Of a stretch of DNA of 64,000 nt, positions 49,755-58,153 are shown piece by piece; the stretch's first letter is position 1, and each line of letters begins with the position of its first letter. This stretch comes from HK1 sp965215295. Lineage in GTDB: Bacteria > Pseudomonadota > Gammaproteobacteria > HK1. The stretch spans positions 2,356,001 through 2,420,000 of the forward strand of contig OZ244045.1 of NCBI GenBank assembly GCA_965215295.1. Direction: 5' to 3'. The notes under the pieces were generated by a model. The model made no database searches. It was not told where the DNA came from and saw only the letters and a program-made list of their open reading frames with translations. Made by a program: the position numbers and the translations under genes.

Positions 49755-51037
49755 AGGTAGGTCCCGCCTTCGGGGAGAGGGGTCAGCTCGTACCCTTCGC
49801 GCACCGTGATCGATACCTCCCGGACCCCCGGGATCCGGCTCGCGGCCATCACGCCCTCGACGCGGCGCAGGACGCCCGCGCCCGGCGTCGGGATCATCAG
49901 CACCCCCGCCGCCCGGCCGGCGCCGCGGAACGGGGCGTCGGGAGCACCGGGAACGCGGCCGAGCGCCGTTTGCAGCACCAGGTGTTCGAGGCTCGTTCCC
50001 GACCCGAAGGTGAACAGCCGTGCGCAGTCGCCGCCGATGGTGCGTCCGGCGATTTCGATGATCCATGCATCGCCGTCGTGGATGCGCAGCTCGGCGTGCA
50101 CCGGCCCCTCGGTCAGCCCGTACGCGGCGCACCCTTCGCGCACCCGCTCGGCCGCAAGCGACCGGACGGGCGGCGGGAGCCGCGACGGCGTCACGTAGAT
50201 CGTCTCCTCGAAGAAGGGACCGTCGAGCGGGTCCGGCTTGTCGAAGATGGCGAGCACGGAGAGTTCCCCACCCACCAGCATGCCTTCCAGCGCGATCTCC
50301 GGGCCGGGCACGAACGATTCGACGAGAAGGGTGTGACGCTCCTCGTCGTCGATCGAGCCGCGGGCCGGAACGGCCGTGGAGGCGCCGGCGGCGGGGGGAG
50401 GCGGGACACCTGTGGCGACGCCACTCTGCCGGGAGACCGAATCATCGGCGGATGCCCCGGCGGCAAGGGGGGACCGGACACCCGCGGCGGCTGCGGCAAC
50501 CGCGCCGGCGCGCCGGCAGGCGGCTTCCAGGCCCGGGACGTCGTCGGCCCGGATGACGCCCCGGCTCGCCGACAGGGCGAGGGGCTTCACCACGCACGGA
50601 AACTCGACTCCGGCGATCTGCGGGGCGACGGGGCGACGCAGGTCCACCCGCCGCACCGCCGGGACCGGAAGTCCGGCTGCCGCGAGCGCGGCGCGGGCCA
50701 AGTCCTTGCGACGGGTGATCCTGGCCGCGGACGCGGCGTTGTGCGCGAGGCCGAGCGCGGCGGCGACCCGGTTCGCGAGTTCCACGGTGCCGTCGTCGGT
50801 GGCGACGACCCCCGCGATGGGCCGGTCACGATGGGCGCGGACGACCTGCCCGATGACCGCCTCGGTGTCCGCGAGCTCGACCCGGAGCCCCTCCCCGAGG
50901 CCCGGGACCAGCGAGTACTCCCCTTCGCTCGCGACGATCATCTCGATGCCGAGATCGCGAGCCGCCTCCAGGTAGGCGTGGACCCGGTAGCTGCCGGGCG
51001 GTGTCAGCAGCAGGACCCGGGCGGGCGGGTCCCGCAT
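49637..51037 (-). CDS. ATP-grasp domain ligase
   Basis: 466 residues from the Met of MRDPPARVLLLTPPGSYRVH. Pre-ATP-grasp domain, then AAGLPVPAVRRVDLRRPVAP, VEFPCVVKPLALSASRGVIR (ATP lysine), HTLLVESFVPGPEIALEGML, FFEETIYVTPSRLPPPVRSL and VHAELRIHDGDAWIIEIAGR then TIGG, the metal-binding E-I-A-G-R. Enzymes of this type join carboxylates to amines (L-amino-acid ligases and relatives). A low-complexity insertion with duplicated PLAAGAS/PPAAGAS units interrupts the domain near residue 190-225. Substrate unknown. It follows the A-type Fe-S gene by 23 bases, suggesting an operon. Confidence 0.82.
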   Translation of the reverse strand: MRDPPARVLLLTPPGSYRVHAYLEAARDLGIEMIVASEGEYSLVPGLGEGLRVELADTEAVIGQVVRAHRDRPIAGVVATDDGTVELANRVAAALGLAHNAASAARITRRKDLARAALAAAGLPVPAVRRVDLRRPVAPQIAGVEFPCVVKPLALSASRGVIRADDVPGLEAACRRAGAVAAAAAGVRSPLAAGASADDSVSRQSGVATGVPPPPAAGASTAVPARGSIDDEERHTLLVESFVPGPEIALEGMLVGGELSVLAIFDKPDPLDGPFFEETIYVTPSRLPPPVRSLAAERVREGCAAYGLTEGPVHAELRIHDGDAWIIEIAGRTIGGDCARLFTFGSGTSLEHLVLQTALGRVPGAPDAPFRGAGRAAGVLMIPTPGAGVLRRVEGVMAASRIPGVREVSITVREGYELTPLPEGGTYLGFVFALGEDPAAVEDSLRRAREAIRVVVAPSLAVEVVR

Positions 51038-51060
51038 TCGGTCCGGGTTCGCCGGCGCCC

Positions 51061-51450
51061 TCAGCCGCAGCCTCCGCCTCCGCCTCCACCCGCCATGCCG
51101 CACGCCCCGCAGGTGCCGGCGCCGCCCGTCGTCTGGAACACGTTGTTGAACACGAAGGTCGAGCCGGTTTCGCGGGTCACGAAATCGATCTCGGCCCCCT
51201 GGAGGTAGTTGAGCGCCACCGCGTCGACATAGACGCGATACCCGTCCCCCTGGTAGACCCGGTCGTAGTCGGTGCGCCGGTCGGTGAACGTCATGCCGTA
51301 GGTCATGCCCGAGCAACCGCCACCGGCCACGTAGATCCGGATCGCCTCGATGTCGTCGTCCTCCACGCCGGAGATCAGGCGCTGGAACTGCTCGCCCGCG
51401 CCCACGCTGACCTTGATGTCGTTGTCGGAAAGAGTGTCGGGATATTCCAT
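51061..51450 (-). CDS. A-type iron-sulfur carrier (IscA/ErpA superfamily), glycine-rich tail
   Basis: 129 residues from ATG 51450 with AGGAG upstream. IRIYVAGGGCSGMTYGMTFT is the conserved first cysteine block. VYVDAVALNYLQGAEIDFVT and FVFNNVFQTTGG follow, then GTCGACGMAGG with the CxxC pair and an extra poly-glycine end closing in Cys-Gly. It is distinct from ErpA and probably a dedicated carrier. Position between rubredoxin and an ATP-grasp ligase is consistent with a small redox/biosynthetic operon. Confidence 0.85.
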   Translation of the reverse strand: MEYPDTLSDNDIKVSVGAGEQFQRLISGVEDDDIEAIRIYVAGGGCSGMTYGMTFTDRRTDYDRVYQGDGYRVYVDAVALNYLQGAEIDFVTRETGSTFVFNNVFQTTGGAGTCGACGMAGGGGGGGCG

Positions 51451-51529
51451 TTGCGTCTCCTGCTGCCTCGGCGAACGCCGTGCCGATCGTCGATACGGTT
51501 GCGGCCGTTCGGCCGGCAATCCGCGCGTA

Positions 51530-51694
51530 TCAGATTTCGACCATCTCGAAGTCTTCCTTGCGCGCCCCGCAATCGGGACAGACCCAGTTCGGGGGAACGT
51601 CTTCCCATCGGGTTCCGGGGGCAATCCCTTCCTCCGGCAGGCCATCCGCTTCGTTGTACACGAATCCGCAGATGACGCACATGTAGGACTTCAT
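51530..51694 (-). CDS. Rubredoxin
   Basis: 54 residues. MKSYMCVICGFVYNEADGLP and WVCPDCGARKEDFEMVEI give two CxxCG knuckles binding one iron. EEGIAPGTRWEDVPPNW is the usual middle. Small one-electron carrier in the cytoplasm. ATG with GGAAGGAGAAG. In Pseudomonas-type genomes rubredoxin lies next to thiD; here about 3 kb of accessory genes separate them. Confidence 0.95.
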   Translation of the reverse strand: MKSYMCVICGFVYNEADGLPEEGIAPGTRWEDVPPNWVCPDCGARKEDFEMVEI

Positions 51695-51832
51695 GGGTAC
51701 TTCTCCTTCCGTGGGAGCGCAAGTCGACAGGGGCGGAAATTCTCGCACGATCCTCCATGAAGGGACATGTAGTTGGTGGGCGGAATGTCCGGCGGACGTT
51801 CGCGCAGCCGGCGGTTGGAGTCGGGTGTCGAA

Positions 51833-53035
51833 TCAGCCCGCCAGCTCTTCCGCGAGCGCCCTCAGCCCGATCGCTTCCACGCCGCCTCCCTTGGGGTAGC
51901 GATCATCGCCGCCATGGACCAGGAACGCCCTGTCCGGCTTCACGTCGTCGAGCGCCACGCGAAATCCCTTGTCCACGGCGGGCGCCAGTCCACGCTTGAT
52001 TTCGATCGCCCAGACCCCGGCGCCCGGCAACTCGAGGATGAGGTCGATCTCGACGCCGCTCGCGGTCCGATAGAAGCTGGCCCGGGCACGCTCAGGGGCC
52101 GCCCGGAGCAACGTCTCGATGACGAAGCCCTCCCAGCTCGCACCGGCTATCGGATGGCCGAGCACGCCCTCGGCGTCGTCGAGCCGCAGCAGCGTGTGGA
52201 CGATGCCGCTGTCGCGAACGTAGACCTTGGGCGACTTTGTCAGTCTCTTGCGGACGTTGGCGTGAAACGGCGGCAACCGCCGCACGAGCAGGAGGTCCAC
52301 GAGCAGATCGACGTACCGGGCGACCGTCTTGCCGTCCACGGCGAGGCTCCCGGCCAGCGCGGCAGCGTTCCACAGGCCTCCCTGGGAGTGCGCGAGCATG
52401 GTCCAGAACCGGCGCAACGTGTCGGCCGGGACGCGAGGCCCGAGGGCAGGGATGTCACGTTCCAGACAGGTGCGGATGAAGCTCTCGCGCCAGACCGCGC
52501 TGTCGGCGTCGGTCGGGGCGAGAACACTGCGCGGGAACCCGCCTCGAATCCACAGCCGCATCGGGTCGCTCTCGGCCAGTTCGCGGATGTCCAGCGGACC
52601 GAGCTCCAGATACGCGATGCGGCCGGCGAGGCTTTCTCCCGATTGCCGCAGCAGGAGGTCCATCGAGGCCGAGCCGAGCAGCAGGAACTGCCCCGCGGGC
52701 TCGCCGCCGCGGATGCGCTCGTCGATGACACCGCGCAGCGTCTGAAACAGGTGCGGGACGCGGTGGATTTCGTCCAGTACGACCAGACGGTCACGTTTCG
52801 TGGCGAGATAGCCGCGCGCATCCGCCAGCTTCTCCCGGTCCACCGGATTCTCCAGATCGAGGTACAGGCCCCTCCTGGCGAAGCGCCGCTCACGGGTCTC
52901 CTCCGTCTCCGCGAAGGCTCGCGCCAGCGTGGTCTTGCCGACCTGGTGTGGTCCCAGGAGGGCCACGGCGGGGAACAGCCGCAACCGCTCACCCAGGCGC
53001 GCGCTCAGCAATCGCGGGACTGTGTCGCTTGTCAT
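51833..53035 (-). CDS. AAA_14/DUF4143 ATPase
   Basis: 400 residues. Walker A VALLGPHQVGKTTLARAFAE, Walker B DRLVVLDEIHRVPHLFQTLR and the sensor-type LLLGSASMDLLL, then the C-terminal DUF4143 domain with a PD-(D/E)XK-like strand set (GVEIDLILELPGAGVWAIEI then K). Family members are common next to toxin-antitoxin genes and in mobile regions; cellular role undefined. Intact, single gene, probably acquired together with the adjacent HigBA pair. Confidence 0.85.
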   Translation of the reverse strand: MTSDTVPRLLSARLGERLRLFPAVALLGPHQVGKTTLARAFAETEETRERRFARRGLYLDLENPVDREKLADARGYLATKRDRLVVLDEIHRVPHLFQTLRGVIDERIRGGEPAGQFLLLGSASMDLLLRQSGESLAGRIAYLELGPLDIRELAESDPMRLWIRGGFPRSVLAPTDADSAVWRESFIRTCLERDIPALGPRVPADTLRRFWTMLAHSQGGLWNAAALAGSLAVDGKTVARYVDLLVDLLLVRRLPPFHANVRKRLTKSPKVYVRDSGIVHTLLRLDDAEGVLGHPIAGASWEGFVIETLLRAAPERARASFYRTASGVEIDLILELPGAGVWAIEIKRGLAPAVDKGFRVALDDVKPDRAFLVHGGDDRYPKGGGVEAIGLRALAEELAG

Positions 53036-53263
53036 CCTTGCAATTATGGCGCTTGGAACCAGATTTACAAATCAACTTGAAACCACCGAGGAATCGATCG
53101 TCCCCGGTCCGAACGTGCTGCAAATCGGATCGGCGAGGACGCCACTGCGCTGGTCCGAACGACGGACGCGATGCGCCATTCCGCAGAAGTCCGCAGTCGC
53201 GTTGCTGCAATCCGCCACCTCGCAGCATATGTGCAGCGGCGGCCCACGCGATCGGTGAAGGCG

Positions 53264-53602
53264 TCAGGCGGGCTCGGCGGCGGCGATACGCAACTGGCCC
53301 GCGGTGTCCGAACGCGGTGGCCGGATGACGATGTCGATATCCGGTCCGAGCGTCGTCAGGAGGCGCAACAGCCGTTCGAGCGAGTACTCGCGAAAATCGC
53401 CCCGCAGAAGCCGCGAGACGTCGGGCTGGGACAGACCGAGCACACGCCCGGCCTCGGTTTGGGTGAGGCCGCGCCGGCGGACGATGGCGTCGATGCGGCC
53501 GACCAGCTCCGCCTTCAGCAGGTGGGTATCGGCATCGGGAAGGCCGAGATCGGCGAAGACGTTGCCGCCGCCGCGTTCGACGGCCGGGTCGTTGGTGTTC
53601 AT
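53264..53602 (-). CDS. HigA-type helix-turn-helix antitoxin
   Basis: 112 residues from the Met of MNTNDPAVERGGGNVFADLG. XRE domain LTQTEAGRVLGLSQPDVSRL then LRGDFREYSLERLLRLLTTL, followed by DIDIVIRP. This is the long-known XRE antitoxin that follows a Gp49/HigB toxin. It should bind and silence the toxin and repress the pair's promoter. Starts four bases after the toxin stop. Confidence 0.88.
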   Translation of the reverse strand: MNTNDPAVERGGGNVFADLGLPDADTHLLKAELVGRIDAIVRRRGLTQTEAGRVLGLSQPDVSRLLRGDFREYSLERLLRLLTTLGPDIDIVIRPPRSDTAGQLRIAAAEPA

Positions 53603-53606
53603 GGCT

Positions 53607-53975
53607 TCAACCTCCACGATGCGTGTCCCGGTAGTGCCGCTCGGCGGCTCGCAGGCGGCGCCGGACCAAATCGAGCTCCTGCTTCGGCGTCTTCACGCCC
53701 CTCCGTGCCTTCTTCTGGAAGGCATGCAGGACATAGACCGCCGCCTCGAACCGGACCGTGTAGACGGCCCTGAAGGTATCGCCGTCGTGGCGCGCCACGA
53801 CCTCCAGAACGCCGGAGCCGAAGCCCTTGAGCGGCTTGGCGTCGCGGTGCCGGAGCCCGGTCTGGGCCCGGTAGATGGCGAAGCCCATGCGGGCGCGCAC
53901 GGGCTCGGGAAACCCCTTCAGGTCCGCTTTGCTCGAACCGACCCATTCGACCGGCCTCAACATCGCGCCGTCCAT
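53607..53975 (-). CDS. RelE/HigB-like (Gp49 family) toxin
   Basis: 122 residues. VEWVGSSKADLKGFPEPVRA, AIYRAQTGLRHRDAKPLKGF, GSGVLEVVARHDGDTFRAVY and VYVLHAFQKKARRGVKTPKQ then ELDLVRRRL are the phage-derived Gp49-like/HigB pattern. It would be a ribosome-dependent mRNA nuclease that stops translation. Toxin-first order with the XRE antitoxin behind is typical of HigBA. A start a few codons in (MLRPVEWVG) is also possible. Confidence 0.88.
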   Translation of the reverse strand: MDGAMLRPVEWVGSSKADLKGFPEPVRARMGFAIYRAQTGLRHRDAKPLKGFGSGVLEVVARHDGDTFRAVYTVRFEAAVYVLHAFQKKARRGVKTPKQELDLVRRRLRAAERHYRDTHRGG

Positions 53976-54149
53976 CCCGAACTATAGGGGTTCCACCATA
54001 CAGAGGCAAGCCGGTCCCTGTCGAAATGCCCGGCGGCCGACGGCGTCGGCCGCCGGGCCGGCAGCGAGCCGGGTGGGTCGTAGTCCAATCTCGAATGGCG
54101 GGCGAGTATCGACTCCGGCGATTGGTGTTCCGGCCGGAGTTTCAGGCGG

Positions 54150-54365
54150 TCACTTGCCGTCGAGCATGCCGAGGTGGCGAAACGCCGAAATAATGCCTTC
54201 CCTCTTCTCGGGATGACATGGCTTGGCACGACCGCCTTGTGTGCGATTCCAGGCTCTGCGCGGCTCAAGTCCGGCCAATTCCTTGCAGTGGGCAATCCAG
54301 CAGCTCTGAACGGACCATCCGCAGTTGTCCCTCACCCATTCCTCGATCTGCGAGTAGGTGGCCAT
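54150..54365 (-). CDS. Small conserved protein of unknown function
   Basis: 71 residues. MATYSQIEEWVRDNCGWSVQ, SCWIAHCKELAGLEPRRAWN, RTQGG and CHPEKREGIISAFRHLGM. The pattern W-V-R-x5-W-x5-C-W-I-A-H-x-K-E plus a closing EKR..I..AF..LGM looks like a small conserved hypothetical that I have seen without function. No domain named. Alone on the minus strand between the toxin pair and thiD. Confidence 0.55.
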   Translation of the reverse strand: MATYSQIEEWVRDNCGWSVQSCWIAHCKELAGLEPRRAWNRTQGGRAKPCHPEKREGIISAFRHLGMLDGK

Positions 54366-54732
54366 TGCGGTCTCTGATCGGTTGGGGGTTCCGGGACCAT
54401 ACTTTACAGCGTAGCGAACGCCGGGGGCGGCGGGCTGGCGATACGGATGGCGCGGGCGCCGCTCAGGTGGCGAGCGGCCAGCGCTCGATGAGGCGATCGA
54501 GCACATGGGCCGCAGGGGCGAAGGCGCGGGCGCGCCAGGAAACGATCTCGACCGTGCATCCGATGCGCCGGAGCACGGCCACGTCGGTGTCGGTCGGTAC
54601 ACCGCCCTCCGCCGAGGCCGAAACGGCGTACCATCGCCAACGCGAGCACACGGCGCTGGCCGCGTGACTCGCGCTGAACCGTCTCCGGAAAAGTCGGGGC
54701 GGTTCAGCGCAGAGGTACCGGAATCGAATCCG
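54366..54732. other. Intergenic region before thiD
   Basis: No intact gene. A possible NYN-domain fragment is readable on the minus strand (54463-54630). The rest up to the thiD start shows no recognisable promoter or terminator. Confidence 0.5.
54463..54630 (-). pseudogene. Possible NYN/DUF88-type fragment
   Basis: Minus-strand residues TDTDVAVLRRIGCTVEIVSW, RARAFAPAAHVLDRLIERWP resemble the last strand and helix of NYN (DUF88-like) RNase domains: an Asp-rich strand, then G-C-x-V-E-I-V-S-W, then a helix. No start or N-terminal part in frame. The match is short and could be chance. Confidence 0.25.
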
Positions 54733-55563
54733 ATGAGCGCTTCCGAGCTTCGCATTCCCACTGTCCTGTGCTTCTCGGGGCTCGATCCGACCGGGGGGGC
54801 GGGGCTCCAGGCGGACATCGAGGCAATCGTCTCGATGGGCGGCCATCCGTTGCCGATCGCGACCTCCCTCACCGTTCAGGATACGCACGACGTCATGGCG
54901 CTGACGCCCTGCGACCCTCGCCAGATTGCGGCCCAGGCACGTGCGGTGCTTGCCGACATCGAGGTCGCCGCGGTCAAGATCGGGTTGCTCGGCAGCGTCG
55001 GGATCGTGGACGTGCTCGAAGACATCCTGACGAATCTCGACGGGGTTCCCGTGGTTCTCGATCCCATCGGCCGGGCCGGGGGCGGCGCCTCGCTGACCGG
55101 CGACGAGCTGATGCGCTCGATCGCCTCGCGGCTCGTTCCTCTGACCACGGTGCTGACCCCCAACACCCGCGAGGCGTACGCGCTCGCGCCCGGCGCCGGG
55201 TCCATCGCCGCCACGGCCGGGCAGCTCGTGTCATCCGGCTGCGGATACGTGCTCGTCACCGGCGCGGACGAGACGACGCCCCGCGTCGTCAACCGTTTCT
55301 ACGGACCCGAGGGGCTCATCGAGTCGTTCGAATGGCCTCGTGTCGAAGGCGTGTTTCACGGCAGCGGCTGCACGTTGGCCGCCGCCGTGGCCGCGGGACT
55401 GGCACGCGGACTCGCTCCTCGGGAGGCGGTGGCCGCGGCCCAGAAATTCACTCATGACGCGGTTGCGAACGGCTTCGGAATCGGCTCCGGTCAGCTCGTT
55501 CCGAATCGGCTGCACCAGTTGCGCAAAGGCGGCGCTCGGGCCGATCGAGCGGGACAACGATGA
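54733..55563 (+). CDS. thiD: Hydroxymethylpyrimidine/phosphomethylpyrimidine kinase
   Basis: Two successive phosphorylations to HMP diphosphate for thiamine. 276 residues, ribokinase fold: VLCFSGLDPTGGAGLQADIE, IATSLTVQDT, AVKIGLLGSVGIVDVL, VVLDPIGRAGGGASLTGDEL, LTPNTREAYAL and GVFHGSGCTLAAAVAAGLAR with the anion-hole and catalytic GSGC motif. The stop overlaps the thiE start (ATGA). The upstream frame remains open but lacks family sequence. Confidence 0.93.
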   Translation: MSASELRIPTVLCFSGLDPTGGAGLQADIEAIVSMGGHPLPIATSLTVQDTHDVMALTPCDPRQIAAQARAVLADIEVAAVKIGLLGSVGIVDVLEDILTNLDGVPVVLDPIGRAGGGASLTGDELMRSIASRLVPLTTVLTPNTREAYALAPGAGSIAATAGQLVSSGCGYVLVTGADETTPRVVNRFYGPEGLIESFEWPRVEGVFHGSGCTLAAAVAAGLARGLAPREAVAAAQKFTHDAVANGFGIGSGQLVPNRLHQLRKGGARADRAGQR

Positions 55564-56222
55564 CACCGATCCCTCCCCGCGGGCTCTACGCGATCACGTC
55601 GGCCGCGGACACCGATCCCGACCGGCTCGTCAGCCGGGTCGGCGCCGCAATCGACGGCGGAGCGGTCATGGTCCAGTACCGTGCGAAAGACCGGACGGAC
55701 GGCGAGCGGCGCACCGCCGCGCCGCTTCTCCTCGACTTCTGCCGAGCGCGGCGGGTCCCGTTGATCGTGAACGACGCCCCCGTCCTCGCGGCCGAGATCG
55801 GCGCCGACGGGGTGCACGTCGGGCGCGACGACGGCGATGTCCGCTCGGTGCGCCGCATCGTGGGGGACCGATGCATCGTGGGCGTGTCCTGCTACGACCG
55901 CCTCGACCTCGCGCTCGCCGCGGCGGACGATGGGGCGACCTATGTGGCGTTCGGCAGCTTCTTCGCCTCGCCGACCAAACCGCACGCGGTCGCGGCACCG
56001 ATTGGACTGCTCGCGGACGCGCACGCGAGACTCGACGTACCCATCGCCGCGATCGGCGGCATCACCGCACGCAACGGCGCCGTGCTGATCGATGCCGGCG
56101 CGAGTTTCCTCGCGGCGATCGGCGGCGTCTTCGGCACGGGCGACGTCGAGCAGGCGGCGCGGGACTACGCGGCGCTGTTCTCGCGAGCTGCGCCGGACGG
56201 ATCGCCCGGCCCTTGTCCGTGA
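55560..56222 (+). CDS. thiE: Thiamine-phosphate synthase
   Basis: Joins HMP-PP with thiazole phosphate. 220 residues, TIM barrel: GLYAITSAADTDPDRLV, VMVQYRAKDRTDGERRTAAP, VPLIVNDAPVLAAEIGADGV, HVGRDDGDV, VAFGSFFASPTKP and IAAIGGITARNGAVLIDAGA. ATG overlaps thiD, so co-translated. thiD-thiE-hemL is standard gammaproteobacterial order. Confidence 0.93.
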   Translation: MTPIPPRGLYAITSAADTDPDRLVSRVGAAIDGGAVMVQYRAKDRTDGERRTAAPLLLDFCRARRVPLIVNDAPVLAAEIGADGVHVGRDDGDVRSVRRIVGDRCIVGVSCYDRLDLALAAADDGATYVAFGSFFASPTKPHAVAAPIGLLADAHARLDVPIAAIGGITARNGAVLIDAGASFLAAIGGVFGTGDVEQAARDYAALFSRAAPDGSPGPCP

Positions 56223-56697
56223 AGTCCTTCGCGGAATGGCGCGGCATCGTTCATGACGCCGGCATTCCCGCTCATGTGGAAGTCTCCGTCATTCGCCGTT
56301 CCTGAAAGATCCCTGCATTCGGCGGAAACAGCGCGGGTCGGCGTCCTTCGCACGCGCGAGCGCCCGGACGCGGCCGCAGAAGAGAGCGTCCTGAGATGCG
56401 GCGTCCTTCGCACGCCGAGCGCCCTGTTCCGGAGCATGGGTGGCCGAAGATTCGAGCGGCGTCCTTCGCACGTGCGAGCGCCCCCGAAGCTCCCTGCGCG
56501 AGAGCGGGGCGGGTTCCCCGGCCGTGGACGGCTTTCGCGGGAATGGCAACCTTTGCGAACATGACGCTGCGCCCGCGGAAGCGGGAGTCCAGCGGATCGA
56601 GTACCCGCCGACGATGCCGGTCGAGCCGGTGATGCCGGGCCGGCTGGCCAAGCTGGCCAAGCCGGCTCCATCCATCTCGCACGCAACGGAGACCCAC
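56223..56697. repeat. Mosaic of palindromic (REP-like) repeats between thiE and hemL
   Basis: GGCGTCCTTCGCACG with a following GCGAGCGCCC recurs at 56340, 56400 and 56458 (about 60 bases apart). The third copy has the perfect palindrome TCGCACGTGCGA. Further on, CCCGCGGAAGCGGG (56572-56585) with GAGTCCAG is a classic REP hairpin, and TTCGCGGGAATGG nearby is an inverted partial copy. The stretch is non-coding; the hemL ribosome-binding site (ACGGAGACC) lies at its right end. Confidence 0.75.
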
Positions 56698-57990
56698 ATG
56701 ACGAGTTCATCGCGAGAGTTCGAACGCGCGCGACAGCGCATCCCCGGCGGGGTCAACTCCCCCGTCCGCGCCTTCCGTGCGGTGGGCGGCACACCGGTCT
56801 TCTTCGAACGCGCGGAGGGGGCGTTGCTGTTCGACCTCGACTCGAAACGCTACGTCGACTACGTCGGCACCTGGGGCCCGGCGGTCGTCGGCCATGCCCA
56901 TCCCCGCGTGGTGGAGGCGGTGCGCGAAGCGGCGCTCCGCGGCCTGAGCTTCGGCGCCCCGACGGTGCTCGAAACGGAGATGGCGGAACGCGTGTGCGCC
57001 CTCGTCCCCTCGATGGACAAGGTGCGCATGGTGAGCTCCGGCACCGAGGCGGCACTGAGCGCAATCCGCCTCGCCCGCGGATTCACCGGACGCGACGCCA
57101 TCGTGAAGTTCGAGGGGTGCTACCACGGGCACGCGGACTCGCTGCTGGTGAAGGCGGGCTCGGGCGCGCTCACCTTCGGGGTGCCGACCTCGCCCGGCGT
57201 TCCGGCCGGCCTCGCCGGGCACACGCTGACTCTGGGGTTCAACGACGCCGCCGGTGTCCGCGAGGCGTTCACCCGGTTCGGCGACCGGATCGCGGCGGTG
57301 ATCGTCGAGCCCATCGCCGGGAACATGAACTGCGTGCCGCCGGTGCCGGGCTTCCTGGAATCGTTGCGCGAGTGCTGTGACGGGCACGGCGCGGTGCTCG
57401 TCTTCGACGAGGTGATGACCGGTTTCCGGGTCGCGCCGGGCGGCGCCCAGGCGCTGTACGGGGTACGCCCCGACCTCACCATCCTCGGCAAGGTCATCGG
57501 CGGCGGCATGCCGGTGGGCGCATTCGGCGGGCGGGGCGACATCATGGACCACATCGCGCCGGACGGGCCGGTGTACCAGGCCGGCACCCTCTCGGGGAAC
57601 CCCATCGCGATGACCGCCGGCCTGACGACCCTGGAGCTCATCTGCGAGGACGGGTTCCACGATCGCCTGTCGGCGGCTACGTCGCGCCTGGTCGGCGGCC
57701 TGCGCGAACGCGCGGCGGCGGCGGGGGTCGGGCTGGCCACGAACCATGTGTGCGGCATGTTCGGGCTGTTCTTCACCGACGCGGACAGGGTCGACGGCTT
57801 CGCCGACGTCATGGCCTGCGACACGGAGCGGTTCGCCCGGTTCTTCCACGTCATGCTCGCCGAGGGCGTGTACCTCGCGCCATCGGCGTTCGAAGCGGGC
57901 TTCGTGTCCGGTGCACACGCCGACGAGCACCTGGAAGCCACGTTCCGCGCCGCGGAGAAGGGGTTCGAGAGGGTCGCGACGCAGCCGTAG
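56698..57990 (+). CDS. hemL: Glutamate-1-semialdehyde 2,1-aminomutase
   Basis: PLP enzyme that makes 5-aminolevulinate in the C5 heme pathway. 430 residues: RIPGGVNSPVRAFRAVGGTP, YVDYVGTWGPAVVGHAHPRV, MVSSGTEAALSAIRLARGFT, KFEGCYHGHADSLLVKAGSG, AVLVFDEVMTGFRVAPGGAQ and TILGKVIGGGMPVGAFGG with the PLP lysine, then GPVYQAGTLSGNPIAMTAGL. ATG with GGAG. hemJ elsewhere in the window belongs to the same pathway. Confidence 0.95.
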   Translation: MTSSSREFERARQRIPGGVNSPVRAFRAVGGTPVFFERAEGALLFDLDSKRYVDYVGTWGPAVVGHAHPRVVEAVREAALRGLSFGAPTVLETEMAERVCALVPSMDKVRMVSSGTEAALSAIRLARGFTGRDAIVKFEGCYHGHADSLLVKAGSGALTFGVPTSPGVPAGLAGHTLTLGFNDAAGVREAFTRFGDRIAAVIVEPIAGNMNCVPPVPGFLESLRECCDGHGAVLVFDEVMTGFRVAPGGAQALYGVRPDLTILGKVIGGGMPVGAFGGRGDIMDHIAPDGPVYQAGTLSGNPIAMTAGLTTLELICEDGFHDRLSAATSRLVGGLRERAAAAGVGLATNHVCGMFGLFFTDADRVDGFADVMACDTERFARFFHVMLAEGVYLAPSAFEAGFVSGAHADEHLEATFRAAEKGFERVATQP

Positions 57991-58153
57991 GCAACCGTAG
58001 GTCCGGGGGACCCGACGGAAGCGCGGCCGGACGCCCCGCCGGCCGGGCCACGGGACCCGATCCGCCTTTTTCGATAAAGTACGCGCCCCTTGAAAGTACG
58101 CGCCCCCTGCCCCGTGTGCGGGCGCGGCTTCCCATACGGCGGCAGACAACCTG

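Noticed and set aside
58020..58072. Terminator after hemL
   Set aside because: GGCCGG/CCGGCC can pair and a T-run occurs, but the T-run is about 25 bases away from the stem, so it is not a valid intrinsic terminator.
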